From assembly GCA_029936815.1 (NCBI GenBank), contig JAPYRX010000010.1, forward strand, positions 4,498 through 63,645: DNA of 59,148 nt, in the 5' to 3' direction. The position numbers were made by a program, and so were the translations under genes. The stretch is from Dehalococcoidia bacterium (GTDB lineage Bacteria; Chloroflexota; Dehalococcoidia; Lucifugimonadales; GCA-002694895). Shown here piece after piece: positions 18,978 to 28,430 of this stretch. The notes under the pieces are model-generated. The model was not told where the DNA came from. It did not search any database and saw only the letters and a program-made list of their open reading frames with translations. Within the stretch, counting starts at the first letter, position 1. Every line of letters starts with the position of its first letter.

Positions 18978-19418
18978 ATGACTAAAATAGCTGATAACAA
19001 GATTACAAAAAATTTATTATCTTCAGAATTAAAAAAGATGATTACTTTAGATAATGGATTTATTTACTCTGATCCTGAATTTTTATATGAATTATGTAAA
19101 GAGTTAAAACAGAATGAACTTACACAATACAATTATTTGAAATCTATATCAGCAGTGGATTATATAGAATATTTCGAACTTGTATGTCATTTGGATTCTA
19201 TGATTTACAACACAAGTATTGTTATAAAAACCAAAATATATGGAAGGAATAATCTTTCTGTTAAATCTTTGACTTCTTTGTGGAAAGGCGCAGAATTACA
19301 AGAAAGAGAGATTTGGGATTTAATGGGAATATATTTCGATGGACACCCAAATATGAAGAGAATATTACTTTGGGAAGGATTTAAAGGGCATCCACTAAGA
19401 AAAGATTTTTTGAAATGA
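18978..19418 (+). CDS. nuoC: NADH-quinone oxidoreductase subunit C
   Basis: A 146-residue 30-kDa-type subunit of the complex I peripheral arm. The conserved C-terminal block ELQEREIWDLMGIYFDGHPN followed by GHPLRKDF identifies it. It is short: the C-terminal tail beyond the signature found in some bacteria is missing, which is normal for non-fused NuoC. Confidence 0.95.
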   Translation: MTKIADNKITKNLLSSELKKMITLDNGFIYSDPEFLYELCKELKQNELTQYNYLKSISAVDYIEYFELVCHLDSMIYNTSIVIKTKIYGRNNLSVKSLTSLWKGAELQEREIWDLMGIYFDGHPNMKRILLWEGFKGHPLRKDFLK

Positions 19419-19430
19419 AAAGAGAAAATA

Positions 19431-20537
19431 ATGTCAGTTAATAATGAATTGGTAACAGTAAACTTTGGCCCGCAACATCCTAGTATGCACGGGGTTTTCA
19501 GAATGAGAGTTACTCTAGATGGTGAAACCATAGTAGATATAGAGCCTGTGTTTGGTTATCTTCATAGAGGTACAGAGAAACTAACTGAAGAACGAACTTA
19601 TGTTCAAATAGTGACTTTGACTGATAGATTAGATTATGTAGCATCTATGTCAAATAACCTTGCTTATGTATCAGCTGTTGAAAAATTGTGTTCTATAGAA
19701 GTTCCAAAAAGAGCTAAATATATAAGAGTAATTGTTGCAGAATTACAACGAATTGCTAGTCACTTGATGGCAACAGGGTTTTTATTACAAGACCTTGGAA
19801 CCTTTGGAACACCTTTAATGTATTGCTTTAGAGAAAGAGAGAAAATTCTTGATTTGTTTGAAATCCTTTGTGGCGCCAGGATAACATTAAGCTATATGAG
19901 ACCCGGCGGCATTTTTCAAGATACTCCAAATGAATTTTGGAGTGAATTGGAAACATTTATGGATAATATCCCTGGTCAAATCAATGAATTAGAAAGCCTA
20001 ATAACAGGAAACGAAATTGTATTATCTAGAACTAGAAATATAGGTGTTTTATCTCCTGAAGATGTTATTAATGGATCATTATCAGGTCCAATGCTAAGAG
20101 CTTCAAGAGTTAAATGGGATTTAAGAAAAGCTAATGCATATGAAATTTACGATGAATTGGACTTTGAAATTCCTATAGGAGCTACTGGTGATACTTTCGA
20201 TAGATATCTGGTTAGAGTGAAAGAAATGAAAGAAAGTATAAAGATCATTAATCAATGTGCGAAACTGATTAAACCAGGCCCTGTTAGAAATGAAGACGTA
20301 CCTTTGGTTATTCGAGCACCGGAAAATGAAGCTTACGCTGCAGTGGAAGGCCCAAAAGGAGAACTTGGGTTTTATTTGGTAAGTGATGGAGGGATCTCTC
20401 CTTATAGATGTAAAATCAGAGCACCTTCTTTTATGAACTTAACTCTTTTAAAAGAAATGGCAATAGGTGGTAAAATTGGCGATCTCATTGTGAATTTTGG
20501 AAGTATTGATATTGTTTTGGGAGAAGTGGATAGATGA
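19431..20537 (+). CDS. nuoD: NADH-quinone oxidoreductase subunit D
   Basis: A 368-residue 49-kDa subunit that forms the quinone pocket with NuoB. It has FGPQHPSMHGVFR (quinone-site His), GYLHRGTEKL, and the C-terminal FGSIDIVLGEVDR. Separate nuoC and nuoD genes (no fusion) are seen here. It starts 12 bases after nuoC. Confidence 0.98.
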   Translation: MSVNNELVTVNFGPQHPSMHGVFRMRVTLDGETIVDIEPVFGYLHRGTEKLTEERTYVQIVTLTDRLDYVASMSNNLAYVSAVEKLCSIEVPKRAKYIRVIVAELQRIASHLMATGFLLQDLGTFGTPLMYCFREREKILDLFEILCGARITLSYMRPGGIFQDTPNEFWSELETFMDNIPGQINELESLITGNEIVLSRTRNIGVLSPEDVINGSLSGPMLRASRVKWDLRKANAYEIYDELDFEIPIGATGDTFDRYLVRVKEMKESIKIINQCAKLIKPGPVRNEDVPLVIRAPENEAYAAVEGPKGELGFYLVSDGGISPYRCKIRAPSFMNLTLLKEMAIGGKIGDLIVNFGSIDIVLGEVDR

Positions 20538-20561
20538 TTAATATTAAAGGAATGACTACCT

Positions 20562-21716
20562 ATGAGTTTTAATCAGTTATATATATTTGTTGGTGATTTA
20601 CTACCCTTTTTACCAGACCAAATAGTATTTATTTTTTCAGGTCTTTCCATGGCAATAACTATTTGTACATTTATACTTGGCATAGGAGCAATTTATACTT
20701 GGTTTGAGAGAAGAGTTTTAGCAAAATTTCAATCTAGAGTAGGACCAAATAGATGGGGTCCTTTTGGATTACTCCAACCAATTGCTGACGCTATTAAATT
20801 AATACTTAAAGAAGATATTATCCCTAGAGCAGCTGATAAATCTGTATTTATTGTAGCGCCTATAATTTTTCTTGCTACTACGCTTCTTGTATATTCATTT
20901 ATCCCAATAGGAGATGATTCTCAACTAGGAGGACTTAATGTTGCTTTGTTGTTTGTGTTAGGTATTACCTCTATAAATGCTCTAACTGTTTTTATGGCAG
21001 GATGGGCTTCAAAAAACAAATATGCTATTTTAGGTTCTATTAGGGCAGTTGCAATGTTAATTTCTTATGAGGTCCCAATGGCTGTTTCGTTAATGGGTGT
21101 AGTAATGTTATCGGAATCATTAAGCTTAGTTGATATAGTTAATTCACAATCTTCTATGCCATTTATTTTAATACAACCTTTAGGAGCTTTAACTTTCTTG
21201 ATAGCAGCTATTGCTGAAATGAGTAGAGCGCCATTTGATATGGTTGAAGCTGAATCTGAATTGATTGGAGGCTATCAAACTGAATACGCAGGAATGAAAT
21301 TTGCTGTTTTTCAACTTTCCGAATTTCTTACCCCTATATTTACAGCAGCATTTTTTACAGTTTTGTTTTTGGGAGGCGATTCTGGTTTTTCTTTTATTCC
21401 TGGAATTATTTGGTTTGCATCTAAAACCTTTTTAGTCACCTCTATACTATTATGGTTTAGAGCTACTTGGCCAAGATTAAGAATTGATCAGATTATGGGA
21501 TTTGCATGGAAAGTATTAATGCCTGCTGCAATATTAAATACTTTACTAGTGGGATTAGAAATAGTTTTCTTAAATGAAAATTATTTGTTCCAAATCCTCA
21601 TAAATTCAATCGTAGTTTGTATATTTATTTATTTAATAGCTAATATTTTGGGGCAGAAGAAATTAATCCTTCGTAATCCTGTTCCTTCAGAATTAGCTAA
21701 CATGGATGCTAATTAG
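20562..21716 (+). CDS. nuoH: NADH-quinone oxidoreductase subunit H
   Basis: A 384-residue membrane subunit with about eight to nine helices connecting the quinone site to the proton-pumping arm. Signatures include TWFERRVLAKFQSRVGPNR, the acidic loop AEMSRAPFDMVEAESELIGG, and YAGMKFAVF. The C-terminal tail continues past the last helix by about 20 residues. Confidence 0.97.
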   Translation: MSFNQLYIFVGDLLPFLPDQIVFIFSGLSMAITICTFILGIGAIYTWFERRVLAKFQSRVGPNRWGPFGLLQPIADAIKLILKEDIIPRAADKSVFIVAPIIFLATTLLVYSFIPIGDDSQLGGLNVALLFVLGITSINALTVFMAGWASKNKYAILGSIRAVAMLISYEVPMAVSLMGVVMLSESLSLVDIVNSQSSMPFILIQPLGALTFLIAAIAEMSRAPFDMVEAESELIGGYQTEYAGMKFAVFQLSEFLTPIFTAAFFTVLFLGGDSGFSFIPGIIWFASKTFLVTSILLWFRATWPRLRIDQIMGFAWKVLMPAAILNTLLVGLEIVFLNENYLFQILINSIVVCIFIYLIANILGQKKLILRNPVPSELANMDAN

Positions 21717-21726
21717 AGGAGCTAAT

Positions 21727-22404
21727 ATGTATGGACTAGGATTATTTAAAGGATTATCAATAACACTGAAAAATTTAATTTTGGTTAATCGGACAAATAC
21801 AATTCAATATCCAGATAAGAAAGCTAGTATTTTAGATCTTGCGAAAAATGAAAAGAAAAATTTAATTTTATATATTATTAAAAATCCTTTAAATACAGTG
21901 AAGAGCTTTTTAGGATTAATATCTATAACACAACACGCTCCTCAACACCCAAGATTTAGAGGAGAAGAATTTAGTTGGTACGAAGAAAGATGTACAGGAT
22001 GTGCAAGTTGTGCAAAATATTGCCCTCTTGGAATTATTAAAATTGTTACGGACCAAACTGGGAAAAATTATCAAGAAGGGCAAAGTTATGATATTGAAAC
22101 TTTTGATATTGATATCGGTAGATGTATGTTTTGTGGATTATGCGTGGAGGCTTGTCCTTATGATGCATTACATATGGGTAGCGGATTTGAAGAAAGCCAA
22201 TACCAAAGAGATAATTTAGTTATTAATGTCGAAAAATTAAAAAAGACAGAGAAAAAACCAAGTCATTGGTTTAGACCACAACTTGCTAGTAAAAAAGATT
22301 ATTCCCCATTTGACGACGAAGTAAAATGGGATAGTGTTGGGAGGCACCAGAAACCAACTCAAAAAGATTTGAAAAACAAATGGATTAGGAGTGACATTGA
22401 ATGA
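21727..22404 (+). CDS. nuoI: NADH-quinone oxidoreductase subunit I
   Basis: A 225-residue subunit with two 4Fe-4S sites: C89, C92, C95 with C99, and C133, C136, C139 with C143. I place the start at the ATG at 21727 because GAGGA lies six bases upstream; an earlier in-frame ATG at 21706 lies inside nuoH and has no ribosome site. The C-terminal part (from about 175) is Lys-rich and lacks cysteines. The stop overlaps nuoJ by four bases. Confidence 0.96.
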   Translation: MYGLGLFKGLSITLKNLILVNRTNTIQYPDKKASILDLAKNEKKNLILYIIKNPLNTVKSFLGLISITQHAPQHPRFRGEEFSWYEERCTGCASCAKYCPLGIIKIVTDQTGKNYQEGQSYDIETFDIDIGRCMFCGLCVEACPYDALHMGSGFEESQYQRDNLVINVEKLKKTEKKPSHWFRPQLASKKDYSPFDDEVKWDSVGRHQKPTQKDLKNKWIRSDIE

Positions 22405-22913
22405 TTCCTAATATAGTGTTTTATATTACTGCTTTTATTACTATTATAAGCGCAATAATGGTGATAACAACTAAGGATATATTCAGAGCAGCATTATTTT
22501 TGGCCTCTACTTTTATGGGTGTGGTTGGGCTATTTATATTATTATTTGCTGAATTTCTAGCGGCAGTTCAATTAATAATATATGTAGGAGCAATTTCAGT
22601 AGTTATTTTGTTTGCAATCATGTTTACAAAAGATGTTGAAGTAGGCAATCCATTTTCAAAATATAAAATTATAGGGATTGTTATATGTTTAATTTTATTA
22701 ATCTTACTTATATTATCAATTGCAAATTATGAATGGAATTATAATTTTGAAATCGATAACCCAAATATTTTAATTGATGCTTATAAAAATTCCATTTACC
22801 ATATAGGAAAAACATTGGTTACTACTTTAGTTGTTCCATTTATAGCATCTTCTTTTGTCTTATTAGCAGCAGTTTTAGGTGCGATAAGTTTAGTGAAGGA
22901 GAGGGAAGAATGA
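22401..22913 (+). CDS. nuoJ: NADH-quinone oxidoreductase subunit J
   Basis: A 170-residue membrane subunit with five helices. The conserved YVGAISVVILFAIMF helix, which contains the pi-bulge region in other species, is at about residues 60-74. It overlaps both nuoI and nuoK by ATGA junctions, which indicates coupled translation through this part of the operon. Confidence 0.96.
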   Translation: MIPNIVFYITAFITIISAIMVITTKDIFRAALFLASTFMGVVGLFILLFAEFLAAVQLIIYVGAISVVILFAIMFTKDVEVGNPFSKYKIIGIVICLILLILLILSIANYEWNYNFEIDNPNILIDAYKNSIYHIGKTLVTTLVVPFIASSFVLLAAVLGAISLVKEREE

Positions 22914-23233
22914 ATCTTGAATCCTTTCTAATTTTATCAGCAATATTGTTTTGTATTGGTTTGACTGGTGTTTTAATCAAATCAAATATTATAGCTATAC
23001 TTATGTCATTAGAATTGATGCTTAACTCAGTTAATATCGCAGCTGTGGCTGCTTCTAGATACGTTACACCCATAAGTGCAGATCCATCATTTGTCCTTTG
23101 GGGTAATTTCTTTGCTATATTTATTATCACTATTGCAGCCGCAGAAGTAGCGTTAGGCTTAGCAATTGTTATGAGCCTATATAAAAGTAAAAATAAAATA
23201 TTTATAGATAAAATTTCTGATTTAAAAGGTTGA
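22910..23233 (+). CDS. nuoK: NADH-quinone oxidoreductase subunit K
   Basis: A 107-residue three-helix membrane subunit, homologous to MrpC. The helix SLELMLNSVNIAAVAASR carries the conserved Glu and the last helix has IITIAAAEVALGLAIVMSLY with the second conserved Glu. Length is normal. Confidence 0.97.
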   Translation: MNLESFLILSAILFCIGLTGVLIKSNIIAILMSLELMLNSVNIAAVAASRYVTPISADPSFVLWGNFFAIFIITIAAAEVALGLAIVMSLYKSKNKIFIDKISDLKG

Positions 23234-23239
23234 TGTTAT

Positions 23240-23437
23240 ATGTGGGCTGAATATATGAAAACTAAAAACTTGCAAGCTGCAGAGATGTGGAAAAACACAA
23301 TTGAATCAGAAGGACTTCCATGCAAAATACTTCCACACAATAAACCAATTGAAGATTGGGCTGAAGATTTGAATTATGTTGTTTATGTTCCGATTGGAAG
23401 AGAGCATGTAGCAGATGAAATATTGAGGAAAATTTAA
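23240..23437 (+). CDS. Small DUF2007-like protein inside the nuo operon
   Basis: A 65-residue soluble protein between nuoK and nuoL, six bases after nuoK and sharing one base with nuoL. It has the pattern of the DUF2007 (putative signal-transducing) fold: a first strand, a helix beginning NLQAAEMWKNTIESEGLPCKI, and a final VVYVPIGREHVADEILRKI segment. It has a single Cys (C28). There is no membrane helix. Its tight placement suggests co-expression with complex I; an assembly or regulatory role is inference. The family match is from pattern recognition, not search. Confidence 0.7.
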   Translation: MWAEYMKTKNLQAAEMWKNTIESEGLPCKILPHNKPIEDWAEDLNYVVYVPIGREHVADEILRKI

Positions 23438-25344
23438 TGGGATTCTTCTTGTATTCAATATTTATATTACCAATAGTGGTAATTATTATTAATGTTTTAA
23501 TTTACCCTGTGAATAAAATTCCAAAGAATTATATAGCTTGGTTTTTTAGTTTATCAGCTTTTCTTATGTTGATTTTTTCATGTGTTGTTTTTTTTGGATA
23601 TGAAGAATCACCAACCAATGAATTATTTAATTATACATTTTTTACGGTTGATAATTTTATTATTAATTTTTCTATCTATTTCAATCCTCTCACAGCAGTC
23701 ATGTTATTTGTAGTTTGCTTTGTGAGTTTTCTTGTTCATATTTTTTCTTTAGGATACATGAAAAAATCAGAGTACCATAGATATTATATATATTTACATT
23801 TATTTACCTGGGCAATGCTAGGATTAGTCTTAGCCGGCAATATAATACAAATGTTTGTATTTTGGGAACTAGTAGGGTTGTGTTCTTATTTGCTAATAGG
23901 TTTTTGGTATGAAAAAAAATCTGCAACTGATGCTGCCAAAAAAGCATTTATCATTACTAGGGTAGGTGATTTTGGATTTATGATTGGAATTTTATATTTA
24001 ATTTCCAACTTATCAAATATATATAATACTGCGAGTAGCCTCACGCTTGACCCTTTATCTGTTAATGCTTTAATTGAAGTAATGCCAGGGTCAGAATTCG
24101 CACTGATTTTTTCGTTAGGTATTTTATTTGGAGCTATAGGTAAATCTGCTCAATTTCCTCTTCATACATGGTTGCCTGATGCGATGGAAGGACCAACTCC
24201 TGTAAGTGCACTTATTCATGCTGCTACAATGGTTGCAGCAGGTGTGTTTTTAATTGGCAGATTCCTACCTATCTTCCCTGAAGAAGTATTAATTATAACC
24301 GCATTAATTGGTGCAATCACAGCATTTGGAGCAGCTTTGTTAGGGACAGTTATGAATGATGTTAAGAAAGTTTTGGCATATTCAACAATCAGTCAATTAG
24401 GTTATATGGTTATGGCTTTAGGGATAGGCATGTCCTTATATACAGCTGCATTTTTTCATTTGTTCACTCATGCTTTTTTCAAAGCATTATTATTCCTAGT
24501 TGCAGGTAGTTTAAGTCATTCGGTGGGGACGTTTGATATGAAAAAAATGGGCGGATTACGTAAACTAATGCCTTGGACATATTTATTTTTTATAATTGGG
24601 ACATTTAGTTTGATTGGATTATTTCCATTTTCTGGTTTTTGGAGTAAAGATGAAATTCTCTCGCAGATTTCACATGAACATACAGCTATTGCCAATATTG
24701 TATATTATTTAGGTTCTGCAGCTGTGTTTTTGACTTCCTTTTATATGTTTAGAGCTATGTTTATGATATTCGCTGGTAAATATGATAAAAGAAAAAACCC
24801 AGGGGTTTCAGTTCATGAAAGTGGATTAATACTTTTGATTCCAATGGCTATTTTAGCTGTTGCATCTATATTTTTTGGATTTATATTTAATTCCACTATA
24901 GATCTTGGAATAATTGAATCACATTGGTTTAATAAATTTATAAAACCGGATTATCATTCGCATGCTTTTGATTTCAATGTTGCAATAATATCACATATAT
25001 TAGTTATTCTAGGATTCATGTCTGCATATATACAATACAGATATATGAAATCATATAAATCTAAATTAATAATAGTAATACAAAATGTATTACTACAAAA
25101 ATATTATCTTGATATTTTTTATGAAAAAATAGTAGTGAAAAATATAATGTATAAAAATATTATAGGTTTGTTAAATTATATTGATACAAAATTCATAGAT
25201 GGTACATGGGATCAAATAGCTATCACAACGAAAACGATTTCTTCCAGATTGTCATTTATTCAAAATGGGCAATTACAATTTTATTCTTTTGGAATACCGT
25301 TAGGAATTATTATTATGAGCTTATTAGTAATATTATGGAGATAA
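23437..25344 (+). CDS. nuoL: NADH-quinone oxidoreductase subunit L
   Basis: A 635-residue antiporter-like proton-pumping subunit. It shows FWELVGLCSYLLIGFWYEK, GKSAQFPLHTWLPDAMEGPTP, ALIHAATMVAAGVFLIGR and AYSTISQLGYM. The long lateral helix region and the extra C-terminal helix after about residue 500 are present, separating it from NuoM and NuoN. It begins on the last base of the 65-residue gene. Confidence 0.98.
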   Translation: MGFFLYSIFILPIVVIIINVLIYPVNKIPKNYIAWFFSLSAFLMLIFSCVVFFGYEESPTNELFNYTFFTVDNFIINFSIYFNPLTAVMLFVVCFVSFLVHIFSLGYMKKSEYHRYYIYLHLFTWAMLGLVLAGNIIQMFVFWELVGLCSYLLIGFWYEKKSATDAAKKAFIITRVGDFGFMIGILYLISNLSNIYNTASSLTLDPLSVNALIEVMPGSEFALIFSLGILFGAIGKSAQFPLHTWLPDAMEGPTPVSALIHAATMVAAGVFLIGRFLPIFPEEVLIITALIGAITAFGAALLGTVMNDVKKVLAYSTISQLGYMVMALGIGMSLYTAAFFHLFTHAFFKALLFLVAGSLSHSVGTFDMKKMGGLRKLMPWTYLFFIIGTFSLIGLFPFSGFWSKDEILSQISHEHTAIANIVYYLGSAAVFLTSFYMFRAMFMIFAGKYDKRKNPGVSVHESGLILLIPMAILAVASIFFGFIFNSTIDLGIIESHWFNKFIKPDYHSHAFDFNVAIISHILVILGFMSAYIQYRYMKSYKSKLIIVIQNVLLQKYYLDIFYEKIVVKNIMYKNIIGLLNYIDTKFIDGTWDQIAITTKTISSRLSFIQNGQLQFYSFGIPLGIIIMSLLVILWR

Positions 25345-25345
25345 A

Positions 25346-26818
25346 TTGAATAATTCCACCTTATTGTTAATCATCGTATTTTTGCCTGGAGTTGCAGGAA
25401 TATTGGGTGCTGTGTTTCTTAATACAAAATTATTACATAGATTTTTCTTACTATTATCATATGTAATATTATTTCTATGTTCGTTACTTTATTATAAATT
25501 TTCGTTTCTCGGATATGAACCCATATCTGTTATTAATGATTGGATTAGTATAGGAAATACGAAAGTAGATTTCTACTTCAAATTAGATGGATTAAATGCC
25601 CCTTTAGTATTGCTTGGAGGGATACTAACCGTAGTTGCTGTCCATGCGTCAAATAATATTAAAGATAGACAAAAAGAATATTACTTATGGATGTTTCTAT
25701 TGATCACAGGTGTATTTGGCGTATTCCTATCATTCGATCTTATTTTATTCTTTTTCTTTTTCGAACTAGAAATTATACCTTTATTTTTCCTTATCTCAAT
25801 TTGGGGATCAGGGAGAAAAGAATACTCTGCTATGAAATTTTTACTTTTCACATTATCTGGAAGCGCAATGATGATAATAGGATTTTTGTGTTTGTATTTT
25901 TCATCTTCAGGGACATTTAATATTGATGAATTGAGTGTTATGGAATTTGATTGGATAATTCCAAGTACTTGGGTATTTTTATTAATATTTATTGGATTTT
26001 CAATCAAATTACCCATGTGGCCTTTGCATGGCTGGCTTCCTGATGCTCATACAGACGCCCCAACAGCTGCAAGTGTTTTACTAGCAGGATTATTATTGAA
26101 AATGGGAGGATATGGCATACTTAGAATTTGTTATTCCATAATGCCCTCTGAAGCTATAGAACTTTCAACAATTATAAGTATTTTGGGGGCAATAAGTGTT
26201 ATTTATGGAGCATTACTTACTCTTAAACAAACTGATTTAAAAAGAATTGTTGCATTTAGTAGTGTAAGTCATATGGGCTATATTTTAGTAGGATTAAGCG
26301 CCTTTGCAAGCGATGACAAAATGATACAAAAATTAGGATTGAGTGGAGCATCTTTTCAAATGGTTTCACATGGACTTATTACAGGGTTGCTATTCTATTT
26401 AGTAGGAATTATATATGAAAAATTCAAAACTAGAGAGGTTGCAAATCTAGGAGGCTTGGCTACTAAATTTAAATTTACGTCGATTGGATTAGCAATAAGT
26501 GGGATGGCTTCTTTAGGGCTACCTGGCACTAGTGGTTTTGTTTCAGAACTAATGATTTTCATGGGTGGTTTTTCTCAATTTAGTATAACAACTTCTATAT
26601 CTGTATTTGGAGTTGTGCTAGCTGCAGGATATATATTGTGGATGCTTCAAAGAGTTATTTACGGAGAATTAAATCCTAAATTTTCAAAATTAAATGATAT
26701 AAATTTAATAGAGAAAATACCTGTTTTCATATTATTAATTTCGATAATATTTTTGGGGATATATCCTAAATTTGTGACAGATGTGTTAAACATTGGTTTA
26801 ACGACAATTATTAAGTAA
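25346..26818 (+). CDS. nuoM: NADH-quinone oxidoreductase subunit M
   Basis: A 490-residue antiporter-like proton-pumping subunit with about 14 helices. It has FFFELEIIPLFFLI (conserved Glu), IKLPMWPLHGWLPDAHTDAP, LLLKMGGYGILR and AFSSVSHMGYILVG. The start is TTG at 25346, one base after nuoL, with GGAG five bases upstream inside the nuoL end. Confidence 0.97.
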   Translation: MNNSTLLLIIVFLPGVAGILGAVFLNTKLLHRFFLLLSYVILFLCSLLYYKFSFLGYEPISVINDWISIGNTKVDFYFKLDGLNAPLVLLGGILTVVAVHASNNIKDRQKEYYLWMFLLITGVFGVFLSFDLILFFFFFELEIIPLFFLISIWGSGRKEYSAMKFLLFTLSGSAMMIIGFLCLYFSSSGTFNIDELSVMEFDWIIPSTWVFLLIFIGFSIKLPMWPLHGWLPDAHTDAPTAASVLLAGLLLKMGGYGILRICYSIMPSEAIELSTIISILGAISVIYGALLTLKQTDLKRIVAFSSVSHMGYILVGLSAFASDDKMIQKLGLSGASFQMVSHGLITGLLFYLVGIIYEKFKTREVANLGGLATKFKFTSIGLAISGMASLGLPGTSGFVSELMIFMGGFSQFSITTSISVFGVVLAAGYILWMLQRVIYGELNPKFSKLNDINLIEKIPVFILLISIIFLGIYPKFVTDVLNIGLTTIIK

Positions 26819-26829
26819 TAGGATTAGAG

Positions 26830-28419
26830 ATGATACCAACAACAACAGAATTACAATTAATATTACCAGAGATTATTATCTTATTTACAGGATCATTAAT
26901 CTTAATTAACGGCGTTACTACAAGATCGTATACTATAACTCATACCTTAGCAATTACTGGGGCAATACTAGCACTATTATTAAAATTGATTCTTTTATTT
27001 GTTTTTTCTTCCCAGGACACAAGCTTTACTTTTATATTTTCTGGGACATTAGTTGCTAATAAATTAGAAAGTATTTTTTCAATAATATTTTTAATTTCTT
27101 TAATATCTTGTCTGAATTTAATAAAGTTATATAAAAATAAAATCACTGAATATAAGTCTGAATTTTATGGCATGTTATTTTATTCAACTGCAGGGATGAT
27201 GTTATTAGCCAGATCTAATGAAATGATTACTGCTTATGTAGCTTTAGAATTAACTACTTTACCTTTGGTAGGATTAGTATCACTTGGCAAATCTTATTTG
27301 TCAAAAGAATCAGCGATCAAATACTTAATATTAAGTGCTGTAAGTACAAGCTTTTTTTTACTTGGAGTAGTGTATATATACGCATTGACAGGGACTACAT
27401 TTATTTCTAGTGCTACAGATATAACTATTCATTATGGAAATATTTTTCAAGGACTGTCTTATTCTCAACTAAATATGCCAAATGATATTTACACCCCATT
27501 AAGCTCTCTCAATATTTCTAATATTATTATTATTTCTATGATTTTTTTTTTTATAGGATTATTATTTAAATTAGGTGTTTTCCCGTTTCATTCATGGATA
27601 CCTGATGTTTATGAAGGTGCTCCTACTCCAATCACAATGTTTTTATCTGTTGCTAGTAAATCTGCAGGGTTAGCAATATTACTAAGAATATTATTAAGTA
27701 TTTTTGATTTGAATGATGTTTCTAATACTCAATGGAATTCAATATTGAAATGGCCTGATATTAGTATGTCATTAGCTATCATGAGTGTACTAACAATGTT
27801 TACAGGTAATTTGCTTGCTATAAAACAAACTAATATTAAAAGAATGCTAGCTTACAGCTCAATAGCTCAAGCAGGGTATATACTCATAGGTATAGTTGCT
27901 ATTATTAATTCCAATGTCTCTTCGGAAGCAATTTATGTGTCTTCTGTTTTATTAGCATATATTTTTGGCTATATGTTTACTAATATTTCTGCTTTTTATT
28001 CAATCGCATTTCTGATGAAAAATTCCGATTCATATGAATTTAATAATTTTTTTGGATACGGAAGAATTGATATTTGGAACTCTTTATTTCTATCTATTTC
28101 AATGCTCTCTTTAATTGGAATACCTCCTACTATTGGTTTTATTACTAAATTATTTTTATTTAGTTCAGGTGTAAGTTCTGGATATTCTTGGCTTATTATT
28201 TTTGCATTGATTAATAGTGTGATTTCAGCATATTATTATTTAAAAGTTGTTAAAAATCTTTATTTTGTTTCGAATGAATTAGAGATTGAAAAAATCACAT
28301 TCAATTCTAAACCACCTTTTTTCGGATTGTTTTTGATAATTATTGTAATAGTTTTTGGTTTTTACCCGGATCCAATTTATGATTTTTGTTATGATGCAAT
28401 TCAATCAGTTATAAATTAA
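26830..28419 (+). CDS. nuoN: NADH-quinone oxidoreductase subunit N
   Basis: A 529-residue antiporter-like proton-pumping subunit. YVALELTTLPLVGLVSL, FKLGVFPFHSWIPDVYEGAP, and AYSSIAQAGYILIGI are typical of NuoN. It is the last nuo gene. nuoE, nuoF and nuoG are absent from the operon. Confidence 0.97.
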   Translation: MIPTTTELQLILPEIIILFTGSLILINGVTTRSYTITHTLAITGAILALLLKLILLFVFSSQDTSFTFIFSGTLVANKLESIFSIIFLISLISCLNLIKLYKNKITEYKSEFYGMLFYSTAGMMLLARSNEMITAYVALELTTLPLVGLVSLGKSYLSKESAIKYLILSAVSTSFFLLGVVYIYALTGTTFISSATDITIHYGNIFQGLSYSQLNMPNDIYTPLSSLNISNIIIISMIFFFIGLLFKLGVFPFHSWIPDVYEGAPTPITMFLSVASKSAGLAILLRILLSIFDLNDVSNTQWNSILKWPDISMSLAIMSVLTMFTGNLLAIKQTNIKRMLAYSSIAQAGYILIGIVAIINSNVSSEAIYVSSVLLAYIFGYMFTNISAFYSIAFLMKNSDSYEFNNFFGYGRIDIWNSLFLSISMLSLIGIPPTIGFITKLFLFSSGVSSGYSWLIIFALINSVISAYYYLKVVKNLYFVSNELEIEKITFNSKPPFFGLFLIIIVIVFGFYPDPIYDFCYDAIQSVIN

Positions 28420-28430
28420 GATAAAAATAT

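Noticed and set aside
21706-21726. Earlier ATG for nuoI
   Set aside because: It lies inside nuoH with no ribosome site; the ATG at 21727 has GAGGA six bases upstream and gives the normal N-terminus.
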